Source of the DNA: Allobosea sp. CS1GBMeth4 | GTDB lineage: Bacteria > Pseudomonadota > Alphaproteobacteria > Rhizobiales > Beijerinckiaceae | Direction: 5' to 3' | Assembly (NCBI RefSeq): GCF_900185715.1 | Contig: NZ_FYAS01000030.1 | Location: 186,001-250,000 of the forward strand | Length of the DNA stretch: 64,000 nt | Part shown: positions 54,515-63,515 of the stretch, one piece after another | Layout: every line of letters starts with the position of its first letter | Numbering within the stretch: the stretch's first letter is position 1 | Translations under genes and position numbers: made by a program | Notes under the pieces: generated by a model | Database searches by the model: none | Told to the model about the DNA's origin: nothing | What the model saw: only the letters and a program-made list of their open reading frames with translations

Positions 54515-55551
54515 GACAGCACCCCGCGATAGGGCGCCGCCACGATCAGGCAGCAATTGCCCGGCCTGACGCGGCCCGGCTGGCGCCTGCCATAGAGGAT
54601 GCCGTCGGCGGCGTAATGCAGCGTCTCCGGCGGGCGGGCCGGGTCCCAGGTGCAGTGGATGCGCCCGGCCGGCTGGCCGGCGCTCACCTTGTCGCCATTG
54701 GCATGGAACGGCTCGAAGACGCCGTCCGCCGTGGCGTAGACGTAAGCCGAGGTCCCCGGCAGTTCGAGCACCTGCCCGTCGCCGCGGCGCGGCTCCGGCG
54801 CGTCGCGGGCGACGATGCCGAGATGGTCGAGCACATTGGCGACGCCGCGGCGGCAGAGCTTCAGGGCGTCGAGCGAGACCGTCCCGGCCCCCGCCATCTC
54901 CGTGCCGACCGTCACCAGCCCCTGGCGGCAGGCGGTCGCCGTCGCGGTGCGCGGCTCGCCGAGATTGGAGATCACCACCGTCATCGGCGCGTCGAAGGCC
55001 TGCACCGCCGCGACATTGCGCTTGTGCAGCGCGGGATCGTCGGTCGGCTCGACGATCGCGCTCGGGATGATGTCGAGCGAGGAGCCGCCGGAGTGCAGGT
55101 CGAGGAAGGCGTCGCCCAGCGGCAGGATATGATCGCTGACGAAGGCGGAGATCTGCTGGGTGATGGTGCCGCGCGGATCACCCGGGAAGGTGCGGTTGAA
55201 GTTGAGCCCGTCGACGCTCGAGGTGCGCTGGCCGGCGACGACTGCGTGGACGTTGTTCGCCGGCATCAGGATCAGCCGGCCCTGGACGCGCCCGGGATCG
55301 AGGTCGCGGATCAGGTCGCAGATCGTGATCGGGCCCTCGTACTCGTCGCCATGATTGCCGCCTTCGAGGATCGCGGTCGGCCCCGAGCCGTTCTTGATGA
55401 CCGCGACCGGAATGCGCGTCGCGCCCCAGGCGTCGTCATGCGGCGAATGCGGGATCATCAGGAAGCCGACCTGCTTGCCGTCCTTCTCCGGATCGACGGT
55501 GAGGAAGGCGCTTGACGGGCGTGGCGTCGGCTTGTGGCGGGGGCTGGTCAT
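54511..55551 (-). CDS. Succinylglutamate desuccinylase/aspartoacylase family deacylase (DoeB-like)
   Basis: A zinc carboxypeptidase-like amidohydrolase of 346 residues. The zinc ligands are in LEGGNHGDEYEGPI (His, Glu) and DAFLDLHSGGSSLD (His). GLNFNRTFPGDPRGT and VGTEMAGAGTVS are typical of N-acetyl-diaminobutyrate deacetylases (DoeB/EutE). The start MTSPRHKPTP at 55551 is preferred, with weak Shine-Dalgarno support; two upstream ATGs exist. It is coupled to the dehydratase gene and probably removes an acyl group from an amino acid imported by the ABC system upstream. Confidence 0.87.
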   Translation of the reverse strand: MTSPRHKPTPRPSSAFLTVDPEKDGKQVGFLMIPHSPHDDAWGATRIPVAVIKNGSGPTAILEGGNHGDEYEGPITICDLIRDLDPGRVQGRLILMPANNVHAVVAGQRTSSVDGLNFNRTFPGDPRGTITQQISAFVSDHILPLGDAFLDLHSGGSSLDIIPSAIVEPTDDPALHKRNVAAVQAFDAPMTVVISNLGEPRTATATACRQGLVTVGTEMAGAGTVSLDALKLCRRGVANVLDHLGIVARDAPEPRRGDGQVLELPGTSAYVYATADGVFEPFHANGDKVSAGQPAGRIHCTWDPARPPETLHYAADGILYGRRQPGRVRPGNCCLIVAAPYRGVLS

Positions 55552-55608
55552 GGGGGCTCGGGGCATGGTTTGAGAAGCCCTGCCCATGAAGGGAAGGGTC
55601 GAGGCAGG

Positions 55609-55717
55609 CGGTCATGCTCGGGCTGACCTGAGCATCTCAGGCAGGATCAGGCTCCGGCTGGAGCCATCTCGTCATGAGATTCTCGGGTCTGCGCTACGCT
55701 TCGCCCGAGAATGACGG
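55609..55717. repeat. REP-type element, right copy flanking the dehydratase/deacylase genes
   Basis: CGGTCATGCTCGGGCTGACC at one end; at the other TGAGATTCTCGGGTCTGCGC and CCCGAGAATGACGG, the reverse complement of the start of the element at 53475. It fills most of the gap between the deacylase and the binding-protein gene. Confidence 0.7.
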
Positions 55718-55728
55718 CAGTGGGCTGC

Positions 55729-56529
55729 TCACAGCGACGGCAGCGGGTCCATCGGCATGTCCAGATACTTCTTGTGCAGCCGGTCGAGCTCGCCGTTCAT
55801 CGTGTTGAAGAAGATGAAGCCGTCGAGCCAGCGCACCAGATTGTGCTGGTCCATCTGCACGCCCATATGCGCCGGGCTGCGCCGGATGACGAATTTGCGC
55901 TCGAACTCCTTGCTCGGGTTCTGCTTGGCGAGCGCCTGGGCGACGATCGAATTGGTCGCGAGCAGATCGGCCTGGCCGGTGATGTAGGCGGCCGCCGCGG
56001 TCGCGTCGTCCTCGGTGCGCATGATCGTCGCCTTCGGCGCCGAGGCTGTGATGGCGAGTTCCTGCGTCGTGCCCTTGGCGGCGGCGACGCGGTTGGAGCC
56101 GATCGTCTCGGCGCTCGTCACATTGGCCGATTTCGGGCCGTAGACGGCCAGGAAGGTGTTGGCGTAGGGCGCGGTGAACTGGATCTGCTTGGCGCGCTCG
56201 GGCGTCAGCCCCATCACCGAGATGACGATGTCGACCTTGTCGGTGAGCAGGAACGGGATGCGGTTGGCCCCGGTGATCTGCTGCATCTCCAGCTTCACGC
56301 CGAGGCCCTTGGCGACCATTTCGGCGAATTCGATGTCGAAGCCGACCGCTTTGCGGTTGGCGTCCTGCGAGCCGAAGGGCGGGGCGTCGAGCGGCACGCC
56401 GATGCGCACCACGCCCTTGGACAGGATGTCCTGGAGCTTGTCGGCCCTGGCCTCGGGCGCCCCGAATGCGGCGATCGCCATCGCCGCGAGACCTGCCAGG
56501 AATGAACGGCCTGCGAACAGTCTGCGCAT
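55729..56529 (-). CDS. Amino-acid ABC transporter substrate-binding protein
   Basis: A 266-residue family-3 binding protein. The signal peptide is residues 1-29 (ending EARA). The mature part begins DKLQDILSKGVVRIGVPLDAPPFGSQDANRK, then VGFDIEFAEMVAKGLGV, DKVDIVISVMGLTPERAKQIQFTAPY, and YITGQADLLATNS. It lies 47 bases after the ATPase gene as the last transporter component. The ligand is an amino acid or derivative, perhaps the substrate of the deacylase/dehydratase pair downstream. Confidence 0.93.
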   Translation of the reverse strand: MRRLFAGRSFLAGLAAMAIAAFGAPEARADKLQDILSKGVVRIGVPLDAPPFGSQDANRKAVGFDIEFAEMVAKGLGVKLEMQQITGANRIPFLLTDKVDIVISVMGLTPERAKQIQFTAPYANTFLAVYGPKSANVTSAETIGSNRVAAAKGTTQELAITASAPKATIMRTEDDATAAAAYITGQADLLATNSIVAQALAKQNPSKEFERKFVIRRSPAHMGVQMDQHNLVRWLDGFIFFNTMNGELDRLHKKYLDMPMDPLPSL

Positions 56530-56576
56530 CTGCTTTCTCCCCTCGTTGACCCGTTACCGGAACTGATCCTCCCGCC

Positions 56577-57294
<718 letters not shown>

Positions 57295-57308
<14 letters not shown>

Positions 57309-57945
57309 CGAGCTTCCGCTCGAGCGAGCGGCTCCATTGCGTGAGGGGGAAGCACATCGCGAAATAGATGCAGGCGACGGTGATGTAGACGGCGAAGGGC
57401 TTGTAGGTGCCGGCCGCCGTGAGCTGGCCCTCGCGGGTGAGCTCGACGAAGCCGATCACCGCGGCGAGCGAGGTGTTCTTGATCAACTGCACCAGGAAGC
57501 CGACGGTCGGCGGGATCGCGATCCGGATCGATTGCGGGATGATGACATGGCGCAGCTGCTCGGCCAGCGAGAGCCCGAGCGAGGCGCCCGCCTCCCATTG
57601 CGTCCTCGCGATCGAGGTCAGCGCGCCCCGCCAGATCTCGCCGAGGAAGGCCGAGCCGTAGATCGAGAAGGCGACCGCCGCCGCGATCCAGGGATTGACC
57701 GAGATGCCGGCGAGCGGCAGCCCGAAGAAGATCAGGAACAGCCAGACCAGCAGCGGCGTGCCCTGCACGACATGGATATAGCTCGCCGACAGCCAGCGCA
57801 GCGGCGCGACCGGCAGGATGCGCAGGATCGCCAGCGCGAGGCCGAGCACCGCCGAGCCGGCGAAGGCGACCGCCGTCAGCGCGATCGTCCAGCGCGCCGC
57901 CGCGACGAGGTACATGACGTCGATCAGGCCGAATTCCCGAATCAT
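57295..57945 (-). CDS. Amino-acid ABC transporter permease 2
   Basis: A 216-residue HisM/GlnP-type permease with about five membrane segments. It has VQGTPLLVWLFLIFFGLPLAG, the family segment for amino-acid importers, and the EAA-like loop REIW-type sequence GEIWRGALTSIARTQWEAGASLGLS. The start ATG overlaps the other permease stop by four bases. The two permeases form the channel. Confidence 0.94.
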
Positions 57946-58601
57946 CGCACGAACACCAGGCGGTAGATCAGGGCGAACAGGCCGCGGAAGCCGATGGCGA
58001 GCGCGAGATAGAGCACCCCGATCACCGTATAGACCTCGAAATCGCGGAAGGTGCGCGACTGCACGATCGAAGCGGCGTGGAAGAGATCCTGCACCGAGAT
58101 CTGCGAAGCGACGCTGGTCGCCAGCATCAAGAGCACGAACTGGCTGGCGAGCGCCGGGAACATCGCCTTCAGCGCCGGGAAGACGACGATGTAGCGGAAG
58201 ACCTGCAGGCCGGAGAGCCCGAGCGAGTGGCCGGCCTCGATCTGCGCCTTCGGCACCGCTTCGAGGCCTGCGCGGACGATCTCGGTGGTGTAGGCGCCGA
58301 GATTGATGACGAGCGCGATCATCGCCGCCGTCAGCCCGTCGAGCCGCAGGCCGAAGCTCGGCAGCCCGAAGAAGATCAGGAAGAGCTGCACCAGCAGCGG
58401 CGTGTTGCGGATGATCTCGACATAGGCGCCGACGATGCGGCGCAGCCAGGCCGGGCCATAGGTCCGCCCGGCGGCGCAGAGCACGCCGATCAGCAGCCCG
58501 CCGGCCATGGCCACGACCGAGAGCAGCAGCGTGATCCAGACGCCGTCGAGAATGGACTCCCAGGCCGCAAAGACGTCGCGAAACTGGAGCCCGTACTTCA
58601 T
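57942..58601 (-). CDS. Amino-acid ABC transporter permease 1
   Basis: A 219-residue HisQ/GlnP-type permease. It has EIIRNTPLLVQLFLIFFGLPS and TTEIVRAGLEAVPKAQIEAGHSLGLSG, the conserved cytoplasmic loop that contacts the ATPase. It is the first gene of the minus-strand importer operon, with a divergent IclR gene 155 bases away. Confidence 0.94.
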   Translation of the reverse strand: MKYGLQFRDVFAAWESILDGVWITLLLSVVAMAGGLLIGVLCAAGRTYGPAWLRRIVGAYVEIIRNTPLLVQLFLIFFGLPSFGLRLDGLTAAMIALVINLGAYTTEIVRAGLEAVPKAQIEAGHSLGLSGLQVFRYIVVFPALKAMFPALASQFVLLMLATSVASQISVQDLFHAASIVQSRTFRDFEVYTVIGVLYLALAIGFRGLFALIYRLVFVR

Positions 58602-58733
58602 CGCCGTCAGCCCTGCCGCGGCCGCCGGCCGGGGGCCGGCCGTCCGGACATGCTGGACGGATGCTGCGGCGATGCTGTCATCTCTCTCCCTCTTTACCCG
58701 GAGGCTAGTTTGGCTTCTTATTTGATGTCAAGC

Positions 58734-58745
58734 TTCACATATGAA
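58734..58745. promoter_or_regulatory. Candidate IclR binding site in the divergent promoter
   Basis: The inverted half-sites TTCA and TGAA flank CATA (TTCACATATGAA) in an AT-rich patch (TTATTTGATGTCAAGC) between the amino-acid importer and the IclR gene. Confidence 0.4.
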
Positions 58746-58756
58746 ACAGGCGCGGC

Positions 58757-59542
58757 ATGAGCGTTTTCCCTGAAGCCGAGAGCGAGGAGAAGGCGGCCTA
58801 TGCCGCCCCGGCCCTGGAAAAGGGTCTCGATATCCTCGAGCTGCTCGCCGAGACCGGCGAGCCGCTCTCGACCCGCGTCATCGCCGAGCGGCTGCAGCGC
58901 TCGAAGAGCGAGATCTTCCGCATGGTCTTCGTGCTGCAGCAGCGCGGCTATCTCGAACGCGAGGCCGGAACCGACCGGCTCGGCCTGTCGCGCCGCCTGT
59001 TCGACCTCGGCATCAGGACGCCGGGCGGCAAGCAGCTCACCTCCGTGGTGCTGCCGCTGATGGAGCGCTTCAGCGAGGAGAGCGGCCAGGCCGCCCATCT
59101 CGTGGTGCTGAGCCGGGCGCAGACCGTGGTGCTCGCCACCACCGCCGGCCATCTCGACGCCAGCGTCATCGTCCGCCCCGGCTATGGCCGCCCGGCACTC
59201 GACGCCAATTCCGGCCTGCTCATCCTCGCCTTCCAGTCTGAGGCGCGCCGACGCGGGCTGATGCGCGAGGCGCCGCCCCAGATCCGGCAGCGCCTCGACG
59301 AGCCGGGCACCCAGGCCGCGCTCGCCGAGATCCGCGCGCTCGGCCACCGCATCGCGCCGAGCCGCGACATCCTCGCCGTCACCGACATCACCTGCCCGGT
59401 GATCGGCCCGGCCGGCCACGCCGAGGCGGCGATCCTCGTGCCCTGCCTGCAGCGCCACGGCGTCGAGACCGACGAACACGCGATCCTGCTCGCGCTCAAG
59501 GCGTGCGCAGCCGAGGCGGGCTTGCGACTGCCGCTCGGCTGA
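58757..59542 (+). CDS. IclR-family transcriptional regulator (amino-acid importer)
   Basis: A 261-residue regulator. The winged helix is ALEKGLDILELLAETGEPLSTRVIAERLQRSKSEIFRMVFVL. The effector domain has GQAAHLVVLSRAQTVVLATTAGH and DILAVTDITCPVIGPAGHAEAAILVPCL. Divergent placement suggests it controls the ABC importer and the deacylase/dehydratase genes, probably responding to the imported compound or an early intermediate. Confidence 0.92.
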   Translation: MSVFPEAESEEKAAYAAPALEKGLDILELLAETGEPLSTRVIAERLQRSKSEIFRMVFVLQQRGYLEREAGTDRLGLSRRLFDLGIRTPGGKQLTSVVLPLMERFSEESGQAAHLVVLSRAQTVVLATTAGHLDASVIVRPGYGRPALDANSGLLILAFQSEARRRGLMREAPPQIRQRLDEPGTQAALAEIRALGHRIAPSRDILAVTDITCPVIGPAGHAEAAILVPCLQRHGVETDEHAILLALKACAAEAGLRLPLG

Positions 59543-59658
59543 TCCTTCCGCAAAAACAGCGGCAATTGCCGCAGCCCAACCCGAAGCCGGCCATACGCTC
59601 TCCCAAATTGCTCGCGATTTTGCCTCTGACAGACGCAACCGCCACGGAGGAGGACAGC

Positions 59659-59868
59659 ATGGCCGAGACCGCGACGAGCCCCGACACCATCGTGATGACC
59701 GATCCGGAATGGATCGCGCTGGAGAGCATCAGCGAGGAGACGCGGCGCTTCATCTTCGGCGAGGCGATGCTGCGCCTGCTTCAGGGTCGCGGCCTGGCCG
59801 AGCCGGGCGACGAAAACTGGAAGGTCACGCCTCAGGGCCAGCAGGCGCTCCAGGCCCACGGCCATTGA
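59659..59868 (+). CDS. Small hypothetical protein
   Basis: A 69-residue acidic protein with no recognised domain. ATG 59659 follows GGAGGAGG at good spacing, which supports real translation. The middle reads EWIALESISEETRRFIFGEAMLRLLQGRGLAEPG, a predicted helical pair, and the end is short and basic-polar (WKVTPQGQQALQAHGH), a little like a winged-helix tail. It stands alone between an IclR gene and a PHA-system gene. Confidence 0.65.
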   Translation: MAETATSPDTIVMTDPEWIALESISEETRRFIFGEAMLRLLQGRGLAEPGDENWKVTPQGQQALQAHGH

Positions 59869-60022
59869 GTTGCGCCGAGCGTCATCCGGCACACAGTCCC
59901 GGACGGCGAAGCGAGGCGCCGGGCGCCCCATGCGATGTCGCTTCGCCGGGCGGTTGCAGGCACGCAGGGCGCAGCCCATCTCAGCGGCACGCCGGCTCGC
60001 TCACGCTTTCGGGACCTGACGC

Positions 60023-60349
60023 ATGAAACGCCCCGTCACCATCACGATCTCGCACGCGCTCGGCCGCGAGGCGGCGCGCCAGCGGCTGCAGGGCGGCGTC
60101 GCGACGATCCGCGACAAGCTCGGCAGCTTCGGCATGCGGCTGATCGAGGAGGACTGGCAGGGCGACACGCTGCGCTTCGGCGTCGCCGCGCTCGGCCAGA
60201 CCGTCAGCGGCAGGATCGACATCGAGGACGAACTGGTCCGCGTCGAGGTGATGCTGCCCTGGATGCTCGCGATCTTCGCCGAGAAGCTCAGGCTCGGCGT
60301 CGAGAAGCAGGGGCGGATCCTGCTCGAGCACAAGCCGACCAGGGCCTGA
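60023..60349 (+). CDS. Polyhydroxyalkanoic acid system family protein (PHA_gran_rgn)
   Basis: A 108-residue protein of the family tied to PHA granules (PF09650-type). It shows VTITISHALGREAARQRLQGG, then ISV-like strands DTLRFGVAALGQTVSGRIDIEDELVRVEVMLPWMLAIFAEKL and a Lys-rich end. The fold is that of a small lipid-associated helix-grip-like domain. No phaC/phaZ genes are nearby. The role in PHA metabolism is by family association only. Confidence 0.8.
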   Translation: MKRPVTITISHALGREAARQRLQGGVATIRDKLGSFGMRLIEEDWQGDTLRFGVAALGQTVSGRIDIEDELVRVEVMLPWMLAIFAEKLRLGVEKQGRILLEHKPTRA

Positions 60350-60482
60350 CGCTTCCGCACACGTCGCTCCCACCGTGTCGCAGCCGCCCTTGCGACTTTT
60401 GTCTGCCATCGAAGGTTGAATTCCCGCGCCGCGATCCGCAAAGTCGCAGGCGCTCTTCCTTCCGCCTGCCCACCGGAGACCC

Positions 60483-62258
60483 ATGCATCACGGCCCCTTG
60501 ATCGCCATCATCGTCATGGGCCTCGGCCTCGCCTTCGTCTTCGGGGCGCTGGCGCAGAAGTTCAGGGTGTCGCCGCTGGTCGGCTATCTGCTCGCCGGCG
60601 TCGCGGTCGGCCCCTTCACCCCCGGCTTCGTCGCCGACCAGAACCTCGCCAACGACCTCGCCGAGATCGGCGTCATCCTTTTGATGTTCGGCGTCGGCCT
60701 GCATTTCTCGCTCAAGGACCTGCTTTCGGTGCGCGCCATCGCCGTACCGGGCGCGCTGGTGCAGATCGCCGCCGCGACCTTGCTGGGGCTGGGGCTCGCG
60801 CTGCTGCTGGGCTGGGGCATCGTCGCCGGCCTCGTCTTCGGCCTGGCTCTGTCGGTCGCGAGCACCGTCGTGCTGCTGCGCGCCTTGCAGGAGCGCCGTA
60901 TCGTCCAGACCGAGAAGGGCAAGATCGCCGTCGGCTGGCTGATCGTCGAGGATCTCGCCATGGTCCTGGCGCTGGTCATGATCCCGGCGGTCGCCGACGT
61001 GCTCGATGGCGGCTCCGGCGCCGCGTCCGGCGGCGGGCCGCTGGCGACCCGCTTCGATCTCGGCCTCTGGGGCGTGCTCGGACTGACCTTGGCCAAGGTC
61101 GCTGCCTTCGTCGCCTTCATGCTGATCGTCGGCCGCCGGCTGATCCCCTGGCTCCTGCACTGGGTCGCCCATACCGGCTCGCGCGAGCTCTTCCGCCTCG
61201 CGGTGCTGGCGATCGCGCTCGGCGTCGCCTATCTCGCCGCCAGCCTGTTCGGCGTCTCCTTCGCGCTCGGCGCCTTCTTCGCCGGCATGATCCTGAGCGA
61301 ATCGCCGCTCAGCCACCGCGCCGCGGAGGAATCGCTGCCGCTGCGCGACGCCTTCGCGGTGCTGTTCTTCGTCTCGGTCGGCATGCTGTTCGATCCGAGC
61401 ATCCTTCTGCGCGCGCCGCTCCCGCTGATCGCGACCATCGCCATCATCCTGTTCGGCAAGTCGCTGGCCGCCTGGCTGATCGTGCGCGCCTTCGGCAAGC
61501 CCGATTCCGTCGCGCTGACGATCTCGGCGAGCCTGGCGCAGATCGGCGAATTCTCCTTCATCCTCGCCGGTCTCGGGGTCTCGCTGAAACTGCTGCCCGA
61601 GCAGGGCCGCGACCTGATCCTGGCCGGCGCGATCCTCTCGATCGTGCTCAACCCGCTGCTGTTCAAGCTCGTCGACCGCTTCGCCCCGGCGGAGCCCGCC
61701 CCGGCCAAGCCCAGGCCGGCGGAGCCCAGGCCGGCCGAGGCGGCGCCTGTCCCCCAGCCTGAGGTTCCTGCAGCCGCGCCTGAGCCGGAGCCCGCCCCCG
61801 AGCGCGACATCGCCCCGACGGAGCTGTCCGACCACGTCGTCGTGGTCGGCTATGGCCGCGTCGGCTCGCTGCTCGGCGCCGGGCTCGCGGCGATGGGCGA
61901 GAGCCTGCTGGTGATCGAGGACCAGGATGACGGCATCGCCGCCGCCCGCCGCGACGGAGCCGAGGTGCTCGCCGGCAATGCCGCCGATCCGGAAGTACTC
62001 GCCGCCGCCGGTCTGGAGCGGGCGAAGCGCCTCTTCGTCGCCATCCCCGGCAGCTTCGAGGCCGGCCAGGTCTGCGAGCAGGCCCGCAGGCGCAATCCCG
62101 GCCTGCCGATCGTCGCCCGCGCCCACTCCGCCGCCGAGGTCGAGCATCTCCGGCAATGCGGCGCCAGTCGCACCATCATGGGCGAGGCCGAGATCGCCCG
62201 CGCCATGCTGGCGCTCTGCGGCAGGAAGGGCGAGGAACCGGCGCCGAGCGCGGCCTGA
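60483..62258 (+). CDS. CPA2-family cation:proton antiporter with RCK domain (YbaL/Kef-like)
   Basis: A 591-residue membrane protein. Residues 1-400 form about 12 transmembrane segments (IIVMGLGLAFVFGALAQKF, VGYLLAGVAVGPFTPGF, LFFVSVGMLFDPS). A proline/alanine-rich linker (about 403-440, short PAEP-type repeats) leads to an RCK_N nucleotide-binding domain: HVVVVGYGRVGSLLGAGLAAMG and ARAHSAAEVEHLRQCGA. It probably exchanges K+ (or Na+) for protons under control of a bound nucleotide. No KefG/KefF-like subunit is nearby. Confidence 0.92.
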   Translation: MHHGPLIAIIVMGLGLAFVFGALAQKFRVSPLVGYLLAGVAVGPFTPGFVADQNLANDLAEIGVILLMFGVGLHFSLKDLLSVRAIAVPGALVQIAAATLLGLGLALLLGWGIVAGLVFGLALSVASTVVLLRALQERRIVQTEKGKIAVGWLIVEDLAMVLALVMIPAVADVLDGGSGAASGGGPLATRFDLGLWGVLGLTLAKVAAFVAFMLIVGRRLIPWLLHWVAHTGSRELFRLAVLAIALGVAYLAASLFGVSFALGAFFAGMILSESPLSHRAAEESLPLRDAFAVLFFVSVGMLFDPSILLRAPLPLIATIAIILFGKSLAAWLIVRAFGKPDSVALTISASLAQIGEFSFILAGLGVSLKLLPEQGRDLILAGAILSIVLNPLLFKLVDRFAPAEPAPAKPRPAEPRPAEAAPVPQPEVPAAAPEPEPAPERDIAPTELSDHVVVVGYGRVGSLLGAGLAAMGESLLVIEDQDDGIAAARRDGAEVLAGNAADPEVLAAAGLERAKRLFVAIPGSFEAGQVCEQARRRNPGLPIVARAHSAAEVEHLRQCGASRTIMGEAEIARAMLALCGRKGEEPAPSAA

Positions 62259-62264
62259 ACCGGG

Positions 62265-63200
62265 CTAGCTCTCGCCGTCCATCAGCGGGTGCAGGTCGCG
62301 CACCATGCTCTTCAGCCGCTCGTCGAGGACATGGGTGTAGATCTGCGTCGTCGCGATGTCGGCATGGCCGAGCAGCTCCTGCACGACCCGCAGATCGGCG
62401 CCGTTCTGCAGCAGATGGCTGGCGAAGGCGTGGCGCAGCACATGCGGCGAGACCTTGGCCGGCGACAGGCCGGCCGCCGCCGCGAGCGATTTGAGGTCGC
62501 GCCCGAAGGCCTGACGGGTCAGGTGCCCGCTCTCGCCGTCCGACGGAAAGAGCCAGCGGCCCTCGGCCGCGCTCTGCTCACGCAGCAACGCCAGATGCGC
62601 CGAGGCCGCCGCGCGCGCCGCCTCGTTCAGCGGCACCAGCCGGTCCTTGTCGCCCTTGCCCCGCACCACCAGGAAGCGCTCGCGCGTGGTCGCCGCCGAG
62701 AGCGGCAGCGCGATCAGCTCGGAGACGCGCAGGCCGGTCGCGTACAACATCTCGATCAGGCAGCGCATCCTGACGCTGCGCGCCCGCGCCGCCGGCGTCT
62801 GTCCCTCCCGCTCCGTCATCTGCTGTGCGGCCGCGATCAGCCGGTCGACCTCGGCGACGCCGAGCACCTTCGGCAGCGGCCGGCCGAGCCGCGGCCCCTC
62901 GATCGCGGCCGTCGGATCGGTGCCGGCGAGGCCTTCGGTGTAGAGGAAGCGGTGGAACTGCCGGACGGCCGAGAGCCGCCGCGCCGCCGAGGAGGCCTTC
63001 AGCCCGCGCCCGGAGAGCTCGGCCAGATAGGCCCGGACATCGTCGGCCGTGACGGCGGCCGGCCCGCCCCGGCTCACGGCAAAGCCGAGATAGTCCTCGA
63101 GATCGCGCTCATAGGCTTCGAGCGTGTTCCTGGCGGCGCCGCGCTCGGCCGCCAGCATGTCGAGGAAGCCGTTCAGCCAGGCGCGCGCCTGCCTGCTCAT
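62265..63200 (-). CDS. xerD: Site-specific tyrosine recombinase XerD
   Basis: A 311-residue recombinase that resolves chromosome dimers with XerC at dif. It has a SAM-like core-binding domain (residues 5-95) and a catalytic domain with Arg in YATGLRVSELIALP, Lys in VRGKGDKDRLVPL, HxxR in SPHVLRHAFASHLL, and the nucleophile Tyr in TTQIYTHV. The start MSRQARAWL at 63200 overlaps the stop of a tiny upstream ORF. It is divergent from aroK, an arrangement common in rhizobia. Confidence 0.93.
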   Translation of the reverse strand: MSRQARAWLNGFLDMLAAERGAARNTLEAYERDLEDYLGFAVSRGGPAAVTADDVRAYLAELSGRGLKASSAARRLSAVRQFHRFLYTEGLAGTDPTAAIEGPRLGRPLPKVLGVAEVDRLIAAAQQMTEREGQTPAARARSVRMRCLIEMLYATGLRVSELIALPLSAATTRERFLVVRGKGDKDRLVPLNEAARAAASAHLALLREQSAAEGRWLFPSDGESGHLTRQAFGRDLKSLAAAAGLSPAKVSPHVLRHAFASHLLQNGADLRVVQELLGHADIATTQIYTHVLDERLKSMVRDLHPLMDGES

Positions 63201-63340
63201 TTCTGCAGCTTCGAGGGCGGCACGATCTCGACCATCTCGCGCGGCTCCGGCTTCACGAAGGTGACCAGGGCGAGCATGCCGCCATAGACCAGCCCGGCGA
63301 CGACAGCCAGGAACGTCAGGAACTTGAACAGCGTCGGCAC
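63197..63340 (-). CDS. Small conserved membrane protein upstream of xerD
   Basis: A 47-residue protein starting at GTG (63340), with GGGGAA about ten bases before it. One transmembrane helix spans about residues 4-29 (VPTLFKFLTFLAVVAGLVYG, then GMLALVTF), followed by a short polar tail (VKPEPREMVEIVPPSKLQK). Its TGA overlaps the xerD ATG by four bases, evidence of a real coupled gene. A similar short ORF is remembered from other rhizobial xerD loci. The function is unknown. Confidence 0.75.
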   Translation of the reverse strand: MPTLFKFLTFLAVVAGLVYGGMLALVTFVKPEPREMVEIVPPSKLQK

Positions 63341-63515
63341 GGCCGGCGATTCCCCATGCACCCCTCGCGGTTATTCCTGATCGGCAGGGCCGGATGCAAG
63401 CGAAGAACCGATGTTCTCCCGTTCCCGGCGGGCGGCACGCTTTCCCGCTCGGCATCCTCCGGCAGGGCGTGGCGGCAGCCGGATCGTCATGCTAGAGCGT
63501 GCGGGAGGGTACACG

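Noticed and set aside
60288-62156. A 622-codon minus-strand frame opposite the antiporter gene
   Set aside because: Highly charged repetitive composition without hydrophobic cores; the antiporter on the plus strand explains the sequence.
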